Below, piece after piece: positions 1 to 6,070 of a DNA stretch of 12,104 nucleotides. Where the stretch lies: positions 1 through 12,104 of the forward strand of contig DATBIO010000171.1 of the NCBI GenBank assembly GCA_036556965.1, in the 5' to 3' direction. Numbering within the stretch: position 1 is the stretch's first letter; every line of letters begins with the position of its first letter. Under the pieces are notes generated by a model, which searched no databases, was not told the DNA's origin, and worked only from the letters and a program-made list of their open reading frames with translations. The DNA comes from DATBIO01 sp036556965. Its GTDB lineage: Bacteria > Acidobacteriota > Vicinamibacteria > Fen-336. A program made the position numbers and the translations under genes.

Positions 1-965
1 TGGTCGACGCGCGAGCCCGCCGGCACGTAGTGCGCGACGTCGGCGATGTGCACGGCCAGGCGCCAGCCCCCGTCCGCCCGACGGTCCAGGCTGATGGCGT
101 CGTCGTGGTCGCGCGCGGTCTCGGGATCGACGGTCACGGTGTCCCAGCCCCGGAAGTCGGTGCGGCCCGCGCGGTCGGCCTCGCCCACCGCCGCCGGCAC
201 GCGCGCCGCCTCCGCCTCCACCTCCTCGGGGAAGGCGTGGGGCAGGCCGTACTTTGCCACCACCACCTTGAGGTCGACGCCCTTCTCGTCCAGGCGGCCC
301 AGGACCTCGAGCACGCGGCCGATGGGGTTGCGGGTGGCGGTGGGCGGGCGCGTGATCTCCGCCAGCACCATCTGCCCGGGCCGGGCGCCCGCCTCGTCCC
401 CCGCGGGCACGAAGAGCTCGTGCAGAACCCGCCGGTCGAAGGGCACCACGCGGCCTCCCGCCCGCCCGTCGTCCTCGAAGCGGCCGACGATGCGCAGGAG
501 GCCGCGCTCCAGGATGCGGATGATGCGGCCCTCGGGCCCGCGCGGCCCCACGCGCTCGACGCGCGCCACCACCCGGTCGCCGTGCAGGGCCTCCTTCATG
601 TGGGCGGCGGAGACGTAGAGGTCCTTGCGCCGACCCCCGGAAGGCGCCGTGCCTTCGCGGGCCGAGCGCGGCTTGCGCCCTCCGCGCGCCGGCCCCTCCC
701 CCGGGGGCCGGACCTCGGGGACGACGAAGCCGTAGCCGGACGCATTGCACTGCAGCCGTCCCACCACCAGGTTCATGTGGGAGGGCAGCCCGAGGCGGCC
801 CCCGCGGATGGTGACCAGCGCGCCCTCCTCGAGCAGGCGGCGCAGGGCGGGCTTCAGCTCGCGGCGCGCCTCCTTGTCGAGGTCCAGGCGGCGGACGAGC
901 TCCCGCACCGCCACCGGCTTGCCCGTGGCGGCCATGAACTCGAGGACGCGGTCACGCAGGCTCAA
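1..965 (-). CDS. rnr: Ribonuclease R (RNase R/VacB), N-terminal part, cut by window edge
   Basis: RNase R is a processive 3'-to-5' exoribonuclease that degrades structured RNA. The visible 321 residues read in family order: a winged-helix segment (about 1-62), a first cold-shock/OB domain (about 65-140, with GYGFVVPE at 77-84 and LHGDRVVARV at 127-136), a second OB domain (about 150-230), and the start of the RNB catalytic domain. The RNB motif VDPETARDHDDA carries the four metal-binding aspartates (D280, D286, D288, D289), followed by VHIADVAHYV at 305-314. The start is TTG at 965-963: an in-frame TGA at 989-987 excludes anything further upstream, and GGGAG lies 10 bases before TTG. ATG at 935 is the alternative but would cut the first helix. 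Residues about 85-114 are a basic, Pro/Gly-rich insert inside the first OB domain. The C-terminal part (rest of RNB, S1) lies outside the window. Confidence 0.93.
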   Translation of the reverse strand, partial: MSLRDRVLEFMAATGKPVAVRELVRRLDLDKEARRELKPALRRLLEEGALVTIRGGRLGLPSHMNLVVGRLQCNASGYGFVVPEVRPPGEGPARGGRKPRSAREGTAPSGGRRKDLYVSAAHMKEALHGDRVVARVERVGPRGPEGRIIRILERGLLRIVGRFEDDGRAGGRVVPFDRRVLHELFVPAGDEAGARPGQMVLAEITRPPTATRNPIGRVLEVLGRLDEKGVDLKVVVAKYGLPHAFPEEVEAEAARVPAAVGEADRAGRTDFRGWDTVTVDPETARDHDDAISLDRRADGGWRLAVHIADVAHYVPAGSRVD

Positions 966-1047
966 GGCGCAATGGCTCCCGTGCTGTCATCCGGGCAAGG
1001 CTACGTCAGGTGGCGTCCAATCGCGACGCGTGGCGCGCGGGACGCGT

Positions 1048-1076
1048 TTGCCGGCCCGCGGGCTTCTTGCTAGACT
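1048..1076 (+). promoter_or_regulatory. Sigma70-type promoter for tRNA-Leu
   Basis: A -35-like TTGCCG (1048-1053) is separated by exactly 17 bases from TAGACT (1071-1076), and TGC immediately before the latter makes an extended -10. Transcription would begin near 1083, about 11 bases upstream of the mature tRNA 5' end. The dehydratase gene 46 bases after the tRNA may also be read from here. Inferred from consensus matching only. Confidence 0.6.
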
Positions 1077-1093
1077 GCCCGTTCCGACCCGTC

Positions 1094-1180
1094 GCCGGAG
1101 TGGCGGAATTGGCAGACGCGCACGGTTCAGGGCCGTGTTGGCTTCGGCTAGTGTGGGTTCAAGTCCCACCTCCGGCACCA
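1094..1180 (+). tRNA. tRNA-Leu, anticodon CAG
   Basis: This is an 87-base class II tRNA. The acceptor stem GCCGGAG (1094-1100) pairs with CTCCGGC (1170-1176), followed by A73 and an encoded CCA (1178-1180). The anticodon stem CACGG/CCGTG (1121-1125, 1133-1137) encloses the loop TTCAGGG with anticodon CAG at 1128-1130, which reads CTG. The long variable arm has a TGGC/GCTA stem closed by TTCG. The T arm is GTGGG-TTCAAGT-CCCAC (1153-1169). CTG is heavily used for leucine in the neighbouring genes. Confidence 0.97.
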
Positions 1181-1226
1181 TCCTCCCCGCGCGAAGGCCG
1201 GTAGCCGTCCGGGCAGGGGCGGTACC

Positions 1227-3311
1227 ATGCGCGCCATGCGCATGCACGACCCTTCGCTCGGCGACCCGCTCATCGAGCAGCCCGAGCCGGTCACGCTGTT
1301 CCTGCCCATCCTGGAGGCCTCGCTCTGGCGGGCCGGGCTCGACCCGGGACGGGACGAGATGGTGCGGCGCTTCATGGCCGGGGCGCCCCGCATCGTGATC
1401 GTGGGCGGGGCCCGCGACCATCCGGCGCAGATCGACGACGACGACGTGTCCCGGCGCGCCGTGGGCGCCCTCTGGCGCCGGGGAGCGCTCCCCTTCGAGA
1501 CGTCCTTCCCCGCCGTCTGCGACGGCATCGCGCAGGGCCACTTCGGCATGACGTTCTCGCTGGTCTCGCGCAACCTCACCGCCGCCCTCCTCGTGGCCCA
1601 CCTCGAGGCCCACGGCTACCACGGCGCCCTGCTGCTCGACTCCTGCGACAAGCGGCCGGTGGGCGACCTGGCCGCCGTGATCGAGGTGGACCGCGCGCGG
1701 CGGCGGCGGGGCCGGCCACCGTTCTACGCCTGCTTCCTCCCCGCCCACGTGATGCCCGAGCGCCACCTCTCCTCCGCCCTGGCCGAGGGCCTGCGCGCCC
1801 TGAAGGGCCGCGCGGGGCCGGCCTACGACGAGGAGATCGACGCGCTGCTGCAGCACCGCCTCAAGTGCAACACCTATGCGATGTTCAAGAAGCTGCTGGA
1901 CGGCCTGCACGGCCGCGGCGCGCTGCCCGAGGCCGACCGCGACCGCTTCCTGGCCGAGATCGCCACCATGACCTGCGAGGCGGGAGGCACCTGCGCCTTC
2001 ATCGGCACGGGCAATACGGACAAGGTCGTCCTCCACGCGCTGGGGCTGGTGCCCCGGGCGGCCGACCTCCTCACCCGCGCCGCCCCCGAGGAGGTCGTGG
2101 AGCGGTGCGTCACCGTCCTCCTCGACGCCGTGCGCCGCGAGCGCGAGGGGCGCAGCGCGGCCGCCCTGGCCCGCGCCAACCTGGCCAACGCCGTGCGCGT
2201 GTGGAGCGCCGTGGGGGGCAGCATGAACTGGGCCCTCCACTTCCCCTTCCTGGCCGCGCACCTCGGGATACGGATGACGCCGGCCACCCTGGCCCGCGTC
2301 TCCGACGAGACGCCGTTCCTGATCGACATCAGCCCCGCGCGCGACCGCAGCTTCTTCACCCTGGCCGTGGAGAAGGCGGCGGGACGCCACTCCGGCATGG
2401 ACTCCACCGTCCGCCTCCTCCTGGAGCGCGGGCTGGTGCAGGACGCGGAGACCCTGGAAGGGCGGTGGTCCGAGCGCCTGCGCGACGCCCGGGAGCCCGA
2501 CGACCACATCCTCCACAAGACGCCCCTGCGGCCGGTGAGCGGCATCGTGGAGCTGAAGGGGAACTTCACACGCAGCGCGGTCTTCAAGCGCGCGGGCATG
2601 ACCGAGGACGCCCTCGCGCACTTCGACGGCAAGGCCTTCGTGGTGGTCTTCTACCTGGGCGAGCCGGAGGCCCAGGCCGACCTGCTCCACGGGCGCGTGC
2701 TGGAGCGGCTGCGCGGGACCGTGCCCGCGGGCCTCCTGCGCGCGCTCTGCCGCTGGAACGGCGGGGCGGCGGCGGCGCCCCTGGACGGCGTGGGCGACGA
2801 CGACCTCCCCGCGCGCGCCGCCGCGCTGAAGGCGCTCCGCGTGCTGGTGGTGATCGCGGGAGAGGGCCCCAAGGCCAACGGGATCCCGGAGATGTTCTAT
2901 CCCTCCGAGTACCTCAACCGGGACCCCGTGCTCCGCCACGTGGCCGCTCTCTGCACCGACGGCCGCTACTCCGGGGCCACCTACGGCCCCTGCATCGGCC
3001 ATGCCTCGCCGGAGGCCCTGGAAGGCGGCGGCATCGCGGCCCTGCGCACGGGCGACCTCGTGCTCCTCGACACCGGCGCGGCGCGGATGGACGTGCTCGA
3101 CGCGGAGCGCTCGTGGACGGACGGCGCGCTCGTTCCTGTGCCCCTGGCGACGGAGGCGCTGCAGGCGCGCCCGGAGCGCCTCGCGCGGGTGGCCCGGCTG
3201 CGGGAGAGCCGCGGGCGGATCCCCGCCACCATCCGCCTCCTGCTCGACGCCACCACCACCTGCGAGGAGGGCGTGGGGCCCGCCGGCCTGGAGCTCGAGG
3301 AGAGCTGGTGA
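1227..3311 (+). CDS. Divergent IlvD/Edd-family Fe-S dehydratase (YjhG/YagF-like), substrate unknown
   Basis: A 694-residue member of the IlvD/Edd family, whose enzymes dehydrate dihydroxy acids or sugar acids using an Fe-S cluster. Landmarks: VCDGIAQGHFGM (C98), SCDK (C140, with K142 at the carbamylated-lysine position), CEAGGTCAFIGTGNT (C256), AVGGSMNWALHFP (328-340), VELKGNF (441-447), GEGPKANGIPEM (545-556), LCTDGRYSGATYGPCIGH (575-592, S582 at the catalytic serine position) and RTGDLVLLD (607-615). The PCN/PCH cysteine motif of true IlvD is absent near residue 65; a cysteine in CDG instead resembles the YjhG/YagF xylonate dehydratase branch as I recall it, and the C-terminal tail (about 650-690) also looks like that branch. 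Extra segments near 150-240 and 485-535 make it longer than usual. ATG 1227 is chosen because AGGGG sits 7 bases upstream; ATGs at 1236 and 1242 are alternatives. Substrate and pathway cannot be read from the neighbours. Confidence 0.85.
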   Translation: MRAMRMHDPSLGDPLIEQPEPVTLFLPILEASLWRAGLDPGRDEMVRRFMAGAPRIVIVGGARDHPAQIDDDDVSRRAVGALWRRGALPFETSFPAVCDGIAQGHFGMTFSLVSRNLTAALLVAHLEAHGYHGALLLDSCDKRPVGDLAAVIEVDRARRRRGRPPFYACFLPAHVMPERHLSSALAEGLRALKGRAGPAYDEEIDALLQHRLKCNTYAMFKKLLDGLHGRGALPEADRDRFLAEIATMTCEAGGTCAFIGTGNTDKVVLHALGLVPRAADLLTRAAPEEVVERCVTVLLDAVRREREGRSAAALARANLANAVRVWSAVGGSMNWALHFPFLAAHLGIRMTPATLARVSDETPFLIDISPARDRSFFTLAVEKAAGRHSGMDSTVRLLLERGLVQDAETLEGRWSERLRDAREPDDHILHKTPLRPVSGIVELKGNFTRSAVFKRAGMTEDALAHFDGKAFVVVFYLGEPEAQADLLHGRVLERLRGTVPAGLLRALCRWNGGAAAAPLDGVGDDDLPARAAALKALRVLVVIAGEGPKANGIPEMFYPSEYLNRDPVLRHVAALCTDGRYSGATYGPCIGHASPEALEGGGIAALRTGDLVLLDTGAARMDVLDAERSWTDGALVPVPLATEALQARPERLARVARLRESRGRIPATIRLLLDATTTCEEGVGPAGLELEESW

Positions 3312-3312
3312 G

Positions 3313-3321
3313 TGCTACGAT
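3313..3321 (+). promoter_or_regulatory. Possible extended -10 (TGCTACGAT)
   Basis: TGC followed by TACGAT (3316-3321) resembles an extended -10 element. No good -35 is seen 16-18 bases upstream. A start about 7 bases downstream would fall at the ATG at 3328, giving a leaderless or nearly leaderless transcript, in line with the lack of a clear ribosome-binding site there. Weak, consensus-based evidence. Confidence 0.3.
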
Positions 3322-3327
3322 CCGGCC

Positions 3328-3822
3328 ATGGGTGCCCTGGCCGCCGTGGCCTTCCTCCTGACCGCCGCCGGCGCTCCCGCCGCGACGGAGCCCGCGGAGA
3401 CGCGCGTCTCCATCGACTTCAAGGACGCGGACGTCGTCGACATCGTGCGCCTGATGTCCGACGTGGGCGGCTTCCAGGTCGTGGTGGACCCGGGAATCGC
3501 CTGCAAGCTCACGCTCAAGCTCAAGGAGGTGCCCTGGCCCACCGCCCTGGACATGGCGCTCCGGGTCTGCGGCCTGGGCTACGAGGAAGACCACGGCGTG
3601 GTCCGGGTCGCCCCGGTGGCCCGGCTGACGGCCGAGCACGCCGAGCGACGCCGGCTGGACGAGGAGCGCCGGCTGAGCCGTCCCCTCCGCACCACCACCG
3701 TGCGCCTGTCCTACGCCCGGGCGTCGGAGCTGGCCCCCCTGCTGAAGAAGCACCTCTCGCCGCGGGGCGACGTCAGCTTCGACGCGCGGACCAACACGCT
3801 GTTCATCACGGACGTCAACTGA
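3328..3822 (+). CDS. Secreted secretin N-domain (STN/N0 plus partial N1) protein, no barrel
   Basis: 164 residues. A hydrophobic N-terminus ending in AGAPAAT (signal peptide, cleavage near residues 18-20) is followed by a secretin/TonB short N-terminal (N0) domain at about 27-97. The N0 domain has FKDADVVDIVRLMSDV, VVVDPGI, LTLKLKEVPW and ALDMALRVCGLGY, as in PilQ and type II secretins. After a charged linker (100-118) comes the first part of an N1 repeat (RTTTVRLSYARASELAPLLKKHLS...RTNTLFITD). The protein then stops in the middle of what would be N1, at TDVN, with no secretin barrel. Downstream DNA in the other frames does not continue the family, so this is either a stand-alone periplasmic adaptor-like protein or an old truncation. 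The start lies 16 bases after the dehydratase stop, with no strong Shine-Dalgarno sequence. In full secretins the N0 domain contacts partner proteins; that role here is inference. Confidence 0.78.
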   Translation: MGALAAVAFLLTAAGAPAATEPAETRVSIDFKDADVVDIVRLMSDVGGFQVVVDPGIACKLTLKLKEVPWPTALDMALRVCGLGYEEDHGVVRVAPVARLTAEHAERRRLDEERRLSRPLRTTTVRLSYARASELAPLLKKHLSPRGDVSFDARTNTLFITDVN

Positions 3823-3832
3823 TCCCGGCCGG

Positions 3833-3866
3833 CCGGCGGCCGCTGCCCCTCGGGCGGGGCCGCCGG
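3833..3866 (+). terminator. GC-rich hairpin downstream of STN-domain gene
   Basis: CCGGCGGCC (3833-3841) pairs perfectly with GGCCGCCGG (3858-3866), with an inner GCCC-CTC-GGGC stem. It begins 10 bases after the stop codon. No T-tract follows, so intrinsic termination is uncertain; it may instead stabilise a 3' end. Confidence 0.4.
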
Positions 3867-3875
3867 GACCCACGT

Positions 3876-3895
3876 CCGAGGACAACCGTCCTCGG
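3876..3895 (+). terminator. Perfect 8-bp hairpin, no T-tract
   Basis: CCGAGGAC (3876-3883), loop AACC, GTCCTCGG (3888-3895). It follows closely on the previous hairpin and lies 116 bases upstream of the FecR-domain gene. It could be part of a tandem terminator or a leader structure. The following bases are G-rich, so this is not a canonical intrinsic terminator. Confidence 0.35.
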
Positions 3896-3999
3896 GGCGG
3901 GACGCGCGGCTGCGGCCGGGGTCCCGGCAAACGACTGAAGGCCAAGCGATGACGGGTCAGCGACTTAAGGCACGGGGCTTGCAGTACGGGCCAGCGCTC

Positions 4000-4006
4000 G
4001 GAGGAG
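4000..4006 (+). promoter_or_regulatory. Strong Shine-Dalgarno GGAGGAG fixing the 4012 start
   Basis: GGAGGAG ends 5 bases before ATG 4012, and the protein from that ATG begins with a textbook signal peptide. The in-frame ATG at 3949 lacks both, so 4012 is taken as the start. Confidence 0.8.
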
Positions 4007-4011
4007 CATCG

Positions 4012-5730
4012 ATGATTCGACGACTGCTGCTCGCTCTCGCCCTCGGCCTTCCTGCCGCGGCCGGGGCGGAGTCTTCGTACGACCACGGCCGCGTGCGGTA
4101 CGTGGAGCAGGGCGTCGCGCTGCAGCGTGAAGCGGAGACGGGGGCCGAGGAGGCGCTCACGAACACCCCCTTCCTGCCCGGCGACCGGGTCTGGACGTCC
4201 GAAGGCCGGCTGGAGCTGCAGTTCGCGGGGACGCTGGTGCGGCTGGACCGCCGGGGCAAGCTCGACTACGTCGCCCACGACCGCGACCGTGTCGTGCTGC
4301 GCCTGTGGTCGGGCGCCCTCTACGTCCACCAGCGCAAGGGCGACGAGGCGGTGGTGGTGGAGACGCCCGACGCCGCGGTGGAGTCGGACCGGAGCTCCGC
4401 CTACCGCGTGGACGTGCGGGGAGGCGAGACCCGCGTCTGGGTCCTCGACGGCCAGGCGGAAGTGGCCGGCGACCGGCGGACGACCGTGCGCGAGGGCGAG
4501 TGGCTGGCCGCCACGGACGGGCGGGTCGAGGAGGACGCGCGTCGCTTCGATCGCGACGAGGCGGACGAGTTCGCGCGGTGGGACGAGGAGCGCCAAGGGG
4601 ACGCGCGCTGGGCGGACCGCCACGAGTACCTGCCGGACGACGTGGCCCCTTATGCCGGCGAGCTGGACCGCTACGGGGACTGGTACTACGAAGGCGAGGT
4701 CGGCCACGTCTGGCGGCCCTTCGTGTCCCAGGGCTGGCAGCCCTACACCAACGGGCGCTGGGCGTGGACCTCTTACGGCTGGACCTGGGTGCCGTTCGAT
4801 CCCTGGGGCTGGGCCCCGTATCACTACGGGCGCTGGGGCTGGGCCGGGCATCTCGGCTGGTACTGGATACCCGGGCGCACCTGGGGACCGGCCTGGGTGT
4901 CGTGGGCCGTGGACGACGGAAACGTGGGCTGGTGCCCGCTGGGATACGGCGACCGCCCGGTGGTCGTCGGCGCCTACCGCGGGCGCGCGGTGACGCGCGG
5001 CCGCGCCGCGCAGCCCTGGGTGGTGGCGCCGCGGGCGGACCTGGGCGCGCCCGACCTCGCGCGGCGCGCGCGCACGGGGGTGGGGATCAGCGAGACGGCG
5101 CGCCTGGTGAGTCCCTCGGAGGGGACCATCGGCCGCGACCTCCGCATCATCGAGGGCGGGCGTCCCGTCCTGCGGGAAGGCGAGCGGGCCACGCCGCGCG
5201 GCGTGCGTACAAGGCCCGCCCCGGGCGCCACCCTGCCGGTGCTGCGCAGCGACCCCCAGACCACCATCTCGCCCGTCCCGGCTCCGCGCCGGCGCCAGGG
5301 GAGCGACGAGGAGAGGGAGCGCGCCCGCGTCGTGCGGCCGCAGACGCCGTCGGAGGCCCCCGCGGCCGTGCCGGCGGCGGACACCCCCGCGCGCTCGCTC
5401 CCCACGGAGAGCCGTCCCGTGCGGGTCGCGCCGCGGCCGTCCGGCGAGCGGCGGCCCTCGGAGTCCGAGCGCGAGGCCATGGAGCCGCTCTTCCGCGCCA
5501 TCGGACGCCGCCCGACGGGCGGCGAGCGGTCCCGCGGCGAGGCGTCGAGCCCCCGCGCCGCTCCCGCCGCGCCCCGCGTGTCCGCGCCCGCAGCCGCAGC
5601 GCCCCGGCCCACCGCCGCAGCGCCCCGGCCCTCCGCCGCGGCGCCGCGGCCGGCGGCCAGTGCTCCGGCCGGCGAGGCACGCCGGGCGGCCCCGCGGCCG
5701 CCCAAGGAGCGCGAGAAGGAGCGGCCCTAG
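4012..5730 (+). CDS. Secreted FecR-domain / DUF6600 protein
   Basis: 572 residues. A signal peptide (1-19, cleavage at AGA/ES) is followed by a FecR-like domain at about 50-165 (FLPGDRVWTSEGRLELQF, LWSGALYVH, VETPDAAVESDRSSAYRV, RVWVLDGQAEV, REGEWL). Next is a charged linker (about 170-210), then a Trp/Tyr/Gly-rich DUF6600-type region at about 215-312 with 17 tryptophans between residues 224 and 307, built on repeats such as WTSYGWTWVPFDPWGWAPYH. The final 200 or so residues are Pro/Ala/Arg/Ser-rich, probably disordered, and end in an Ala-Pro-Arg repeat. Classical FecR proteins are anti-sigma regulators at the inner membrane. This one has no transmembrane segment after the signal peptide and no sigma factor beside it, so an envelope or extracellular structural role is more likely (inference). 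The lipoprotein gene starts one base after its stop, suggesting co-expression. Confidence 0.85.
   Translation: MIRRLLLALALGLPAAAGAESSYDHGRVRYVEQGVALQREAETGAEEALTNTPFLPGDRVWTSEGRLELQFAGTLVRLDRRGKLDYVAHDRDRVVLRLWSGALYVHQRKGDEAVVVETPDAAVESDRSSAYRVDVRGGETRVWVLDGQAEVAGDRRTTVREGEWLAATDGRVEEDARRFDRDEADEFARWDEERQGDARWADRHEYLPDDVAPYAGELDRYGDWYYEGEVGHVWRPFVSQGWQPYTNGRWAWTSYGWTWVPFDPWGWAPYHYGRWGWAGHLGWYWIPGRTWGPAWVSWAVDDGNVGWCPLGYGDRPVVVGAYRGRAVTRGRAAQPWVVAPRADLGAPDLARRARTGVGISETARLVSPSEGTIGRDLRIIEGGRPVLREGERATPRGVRTRPAPGATLPVLRSDPQTTISPVPAPRRRQGSDEERERARVVRPQTPSEAPAAVPAADTPARSLPTESRPVRVAPRPSGERRPSESEREAMEPLFRAIGRRPTGGERSRGEASSPRAAPAAPRVSAPAAAAPRPTAAAPRPSAAAPRPAASAPAGEARRAAPRPPKEREKERP
5593..5655 (+). 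repeat. Three 21-bp tandem repeats encoding an AAAPRP unit
   Basis: Units 5593-5613, 5614-5634 and 5635-5655 encode AAAPRPT, AAAPRPS and AAAPRPA near the C-terminus of the FecR/DUF6600 protein. The first two units are almost identical; the third has diverged at the DNA level but keeps the protein pattern. They probably arose by slippage, and copy number may vary between strains. Confidence 0.75.
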
Positions 5731-5731
5731 C

Positions 5732-6031
5732 GTGGGCGGGACGGCCCTCCGGCGTACCCTCGCCCTCGCCGTGCTGCTGGCCCCGCTGGCGGGCTGCGGA
5801 GAGGGCCTCGTGGAAATCGATACCGAAGCCACGGTGCGCTTCCAGGACCTGGAGGGCGGCTTCTACGGCCTGGTGACCGACGACGGGCAGCGCTACGACC
5901 CCATCAACCTCCCCCGCGAGTTCCAGGAGGACGGCCTCCGCGTCCACGTCGTGGCCCGCGTGCGCGAGGACATGGCGAGCGTGCACGCCTGGGGCGTCCT
6001 CGTGGAGATCTCGTCCATCCGCCGCGCCTGA
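5732..6031 (+). CDS. Small lipoprotein, domain of unknown function
   Basis: 99 residues from GTG 5732, one base after the preceding stop, with AAGGAG 10 bases upstream. The N-terminus is a lipoprotein signal (positive LRR, hydrophobic stretch, lipobox LAGC with Cys22). The mature part of about 77 residues is compact and beta-rich by eye: ATVRFQDLEGGFYGLVTDDG, then YDPINLPREFQEDGLRVHVV and WGVLVEISSI. The GGFYGL...YDPINLP...DGLRV pattern resembles a short domain I recall from small hypothetical proteins of varied bacteria, possibly OB-like, but I cannot name the family. Longer in-frame reading back to 5660 would overlap the upstream gene and bury the lipobox, so GTG is preferred. It is expected to be acylated by Lgt/LspA/Lnt, and Lnt is encoded in this window. 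Pairing with the FecR/DUF6600 gene suggests a shared envelope role (inference). Confidence 0.8.
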   Translation: MGGTALRRTLALAVLLAPLAGCGEGLVEIDTEATVRFQDLEGGFYGLVTDDGQRYDPINLPREFQEDGLRVHVVARVREDMASVHAWGVLVEISSIRRA

Positions 6032-6049
6032 AGGCGGGGCGGGGGCCCC

Positions 6050-6058
6050 TGCTATAGT
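6050..6058 (+). promoter_or_regulatory. Extended -10 (TGCTATAGT) before the PBP gene
   Basis: TGC plus TATAGT (6053-6058) is a close match to an extended -10, 12 bases upstream of the ATG at 6071. The -35 region is poor. It would give the penicillin-binding protein gene its own promoter with a very short leader. AGGG at 6060-6063, 7 bases before the ATG, is the only ribosome-binding candidate and would be lost or truncated if transcription starts near 6065. Confidence 0.45.
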
Positions 6059-6070
6059 CAGGGCGACCCG

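Noticed and set aside
1094..1226. Integration site for a mobile element at the tRNA-Leu 3' end
   Set aside because: No integrase, no repeated copy of the tRNA 3' end in the window, and no change in composition after the tRNA.
987..3002. A 671-codon open frame antisense to the dehydratase gene
   Set aside because: It is rich in Gly/Arg/His/Ala with no recognisable domain and lies opposite a gene with clear IlvD/Edd motifs; GC-rich DNA has few stops in antisense frames.
3823..4011. A c-di-GMP (GEMM) or other named riboswitch before the FecR/DUF6600 gene
   Set aside because: The conserved core of GEMM could not be found by eye; only generic GC-rich hairpins are visible.
2914..5832. A 972-codon open frame on the minus strand across three plus-strand genes
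   Set aside because: Low-complexity Arg/Pro/Gly composition, no domain, and it spans an intergenic region and two gene boundaries on the other strand.
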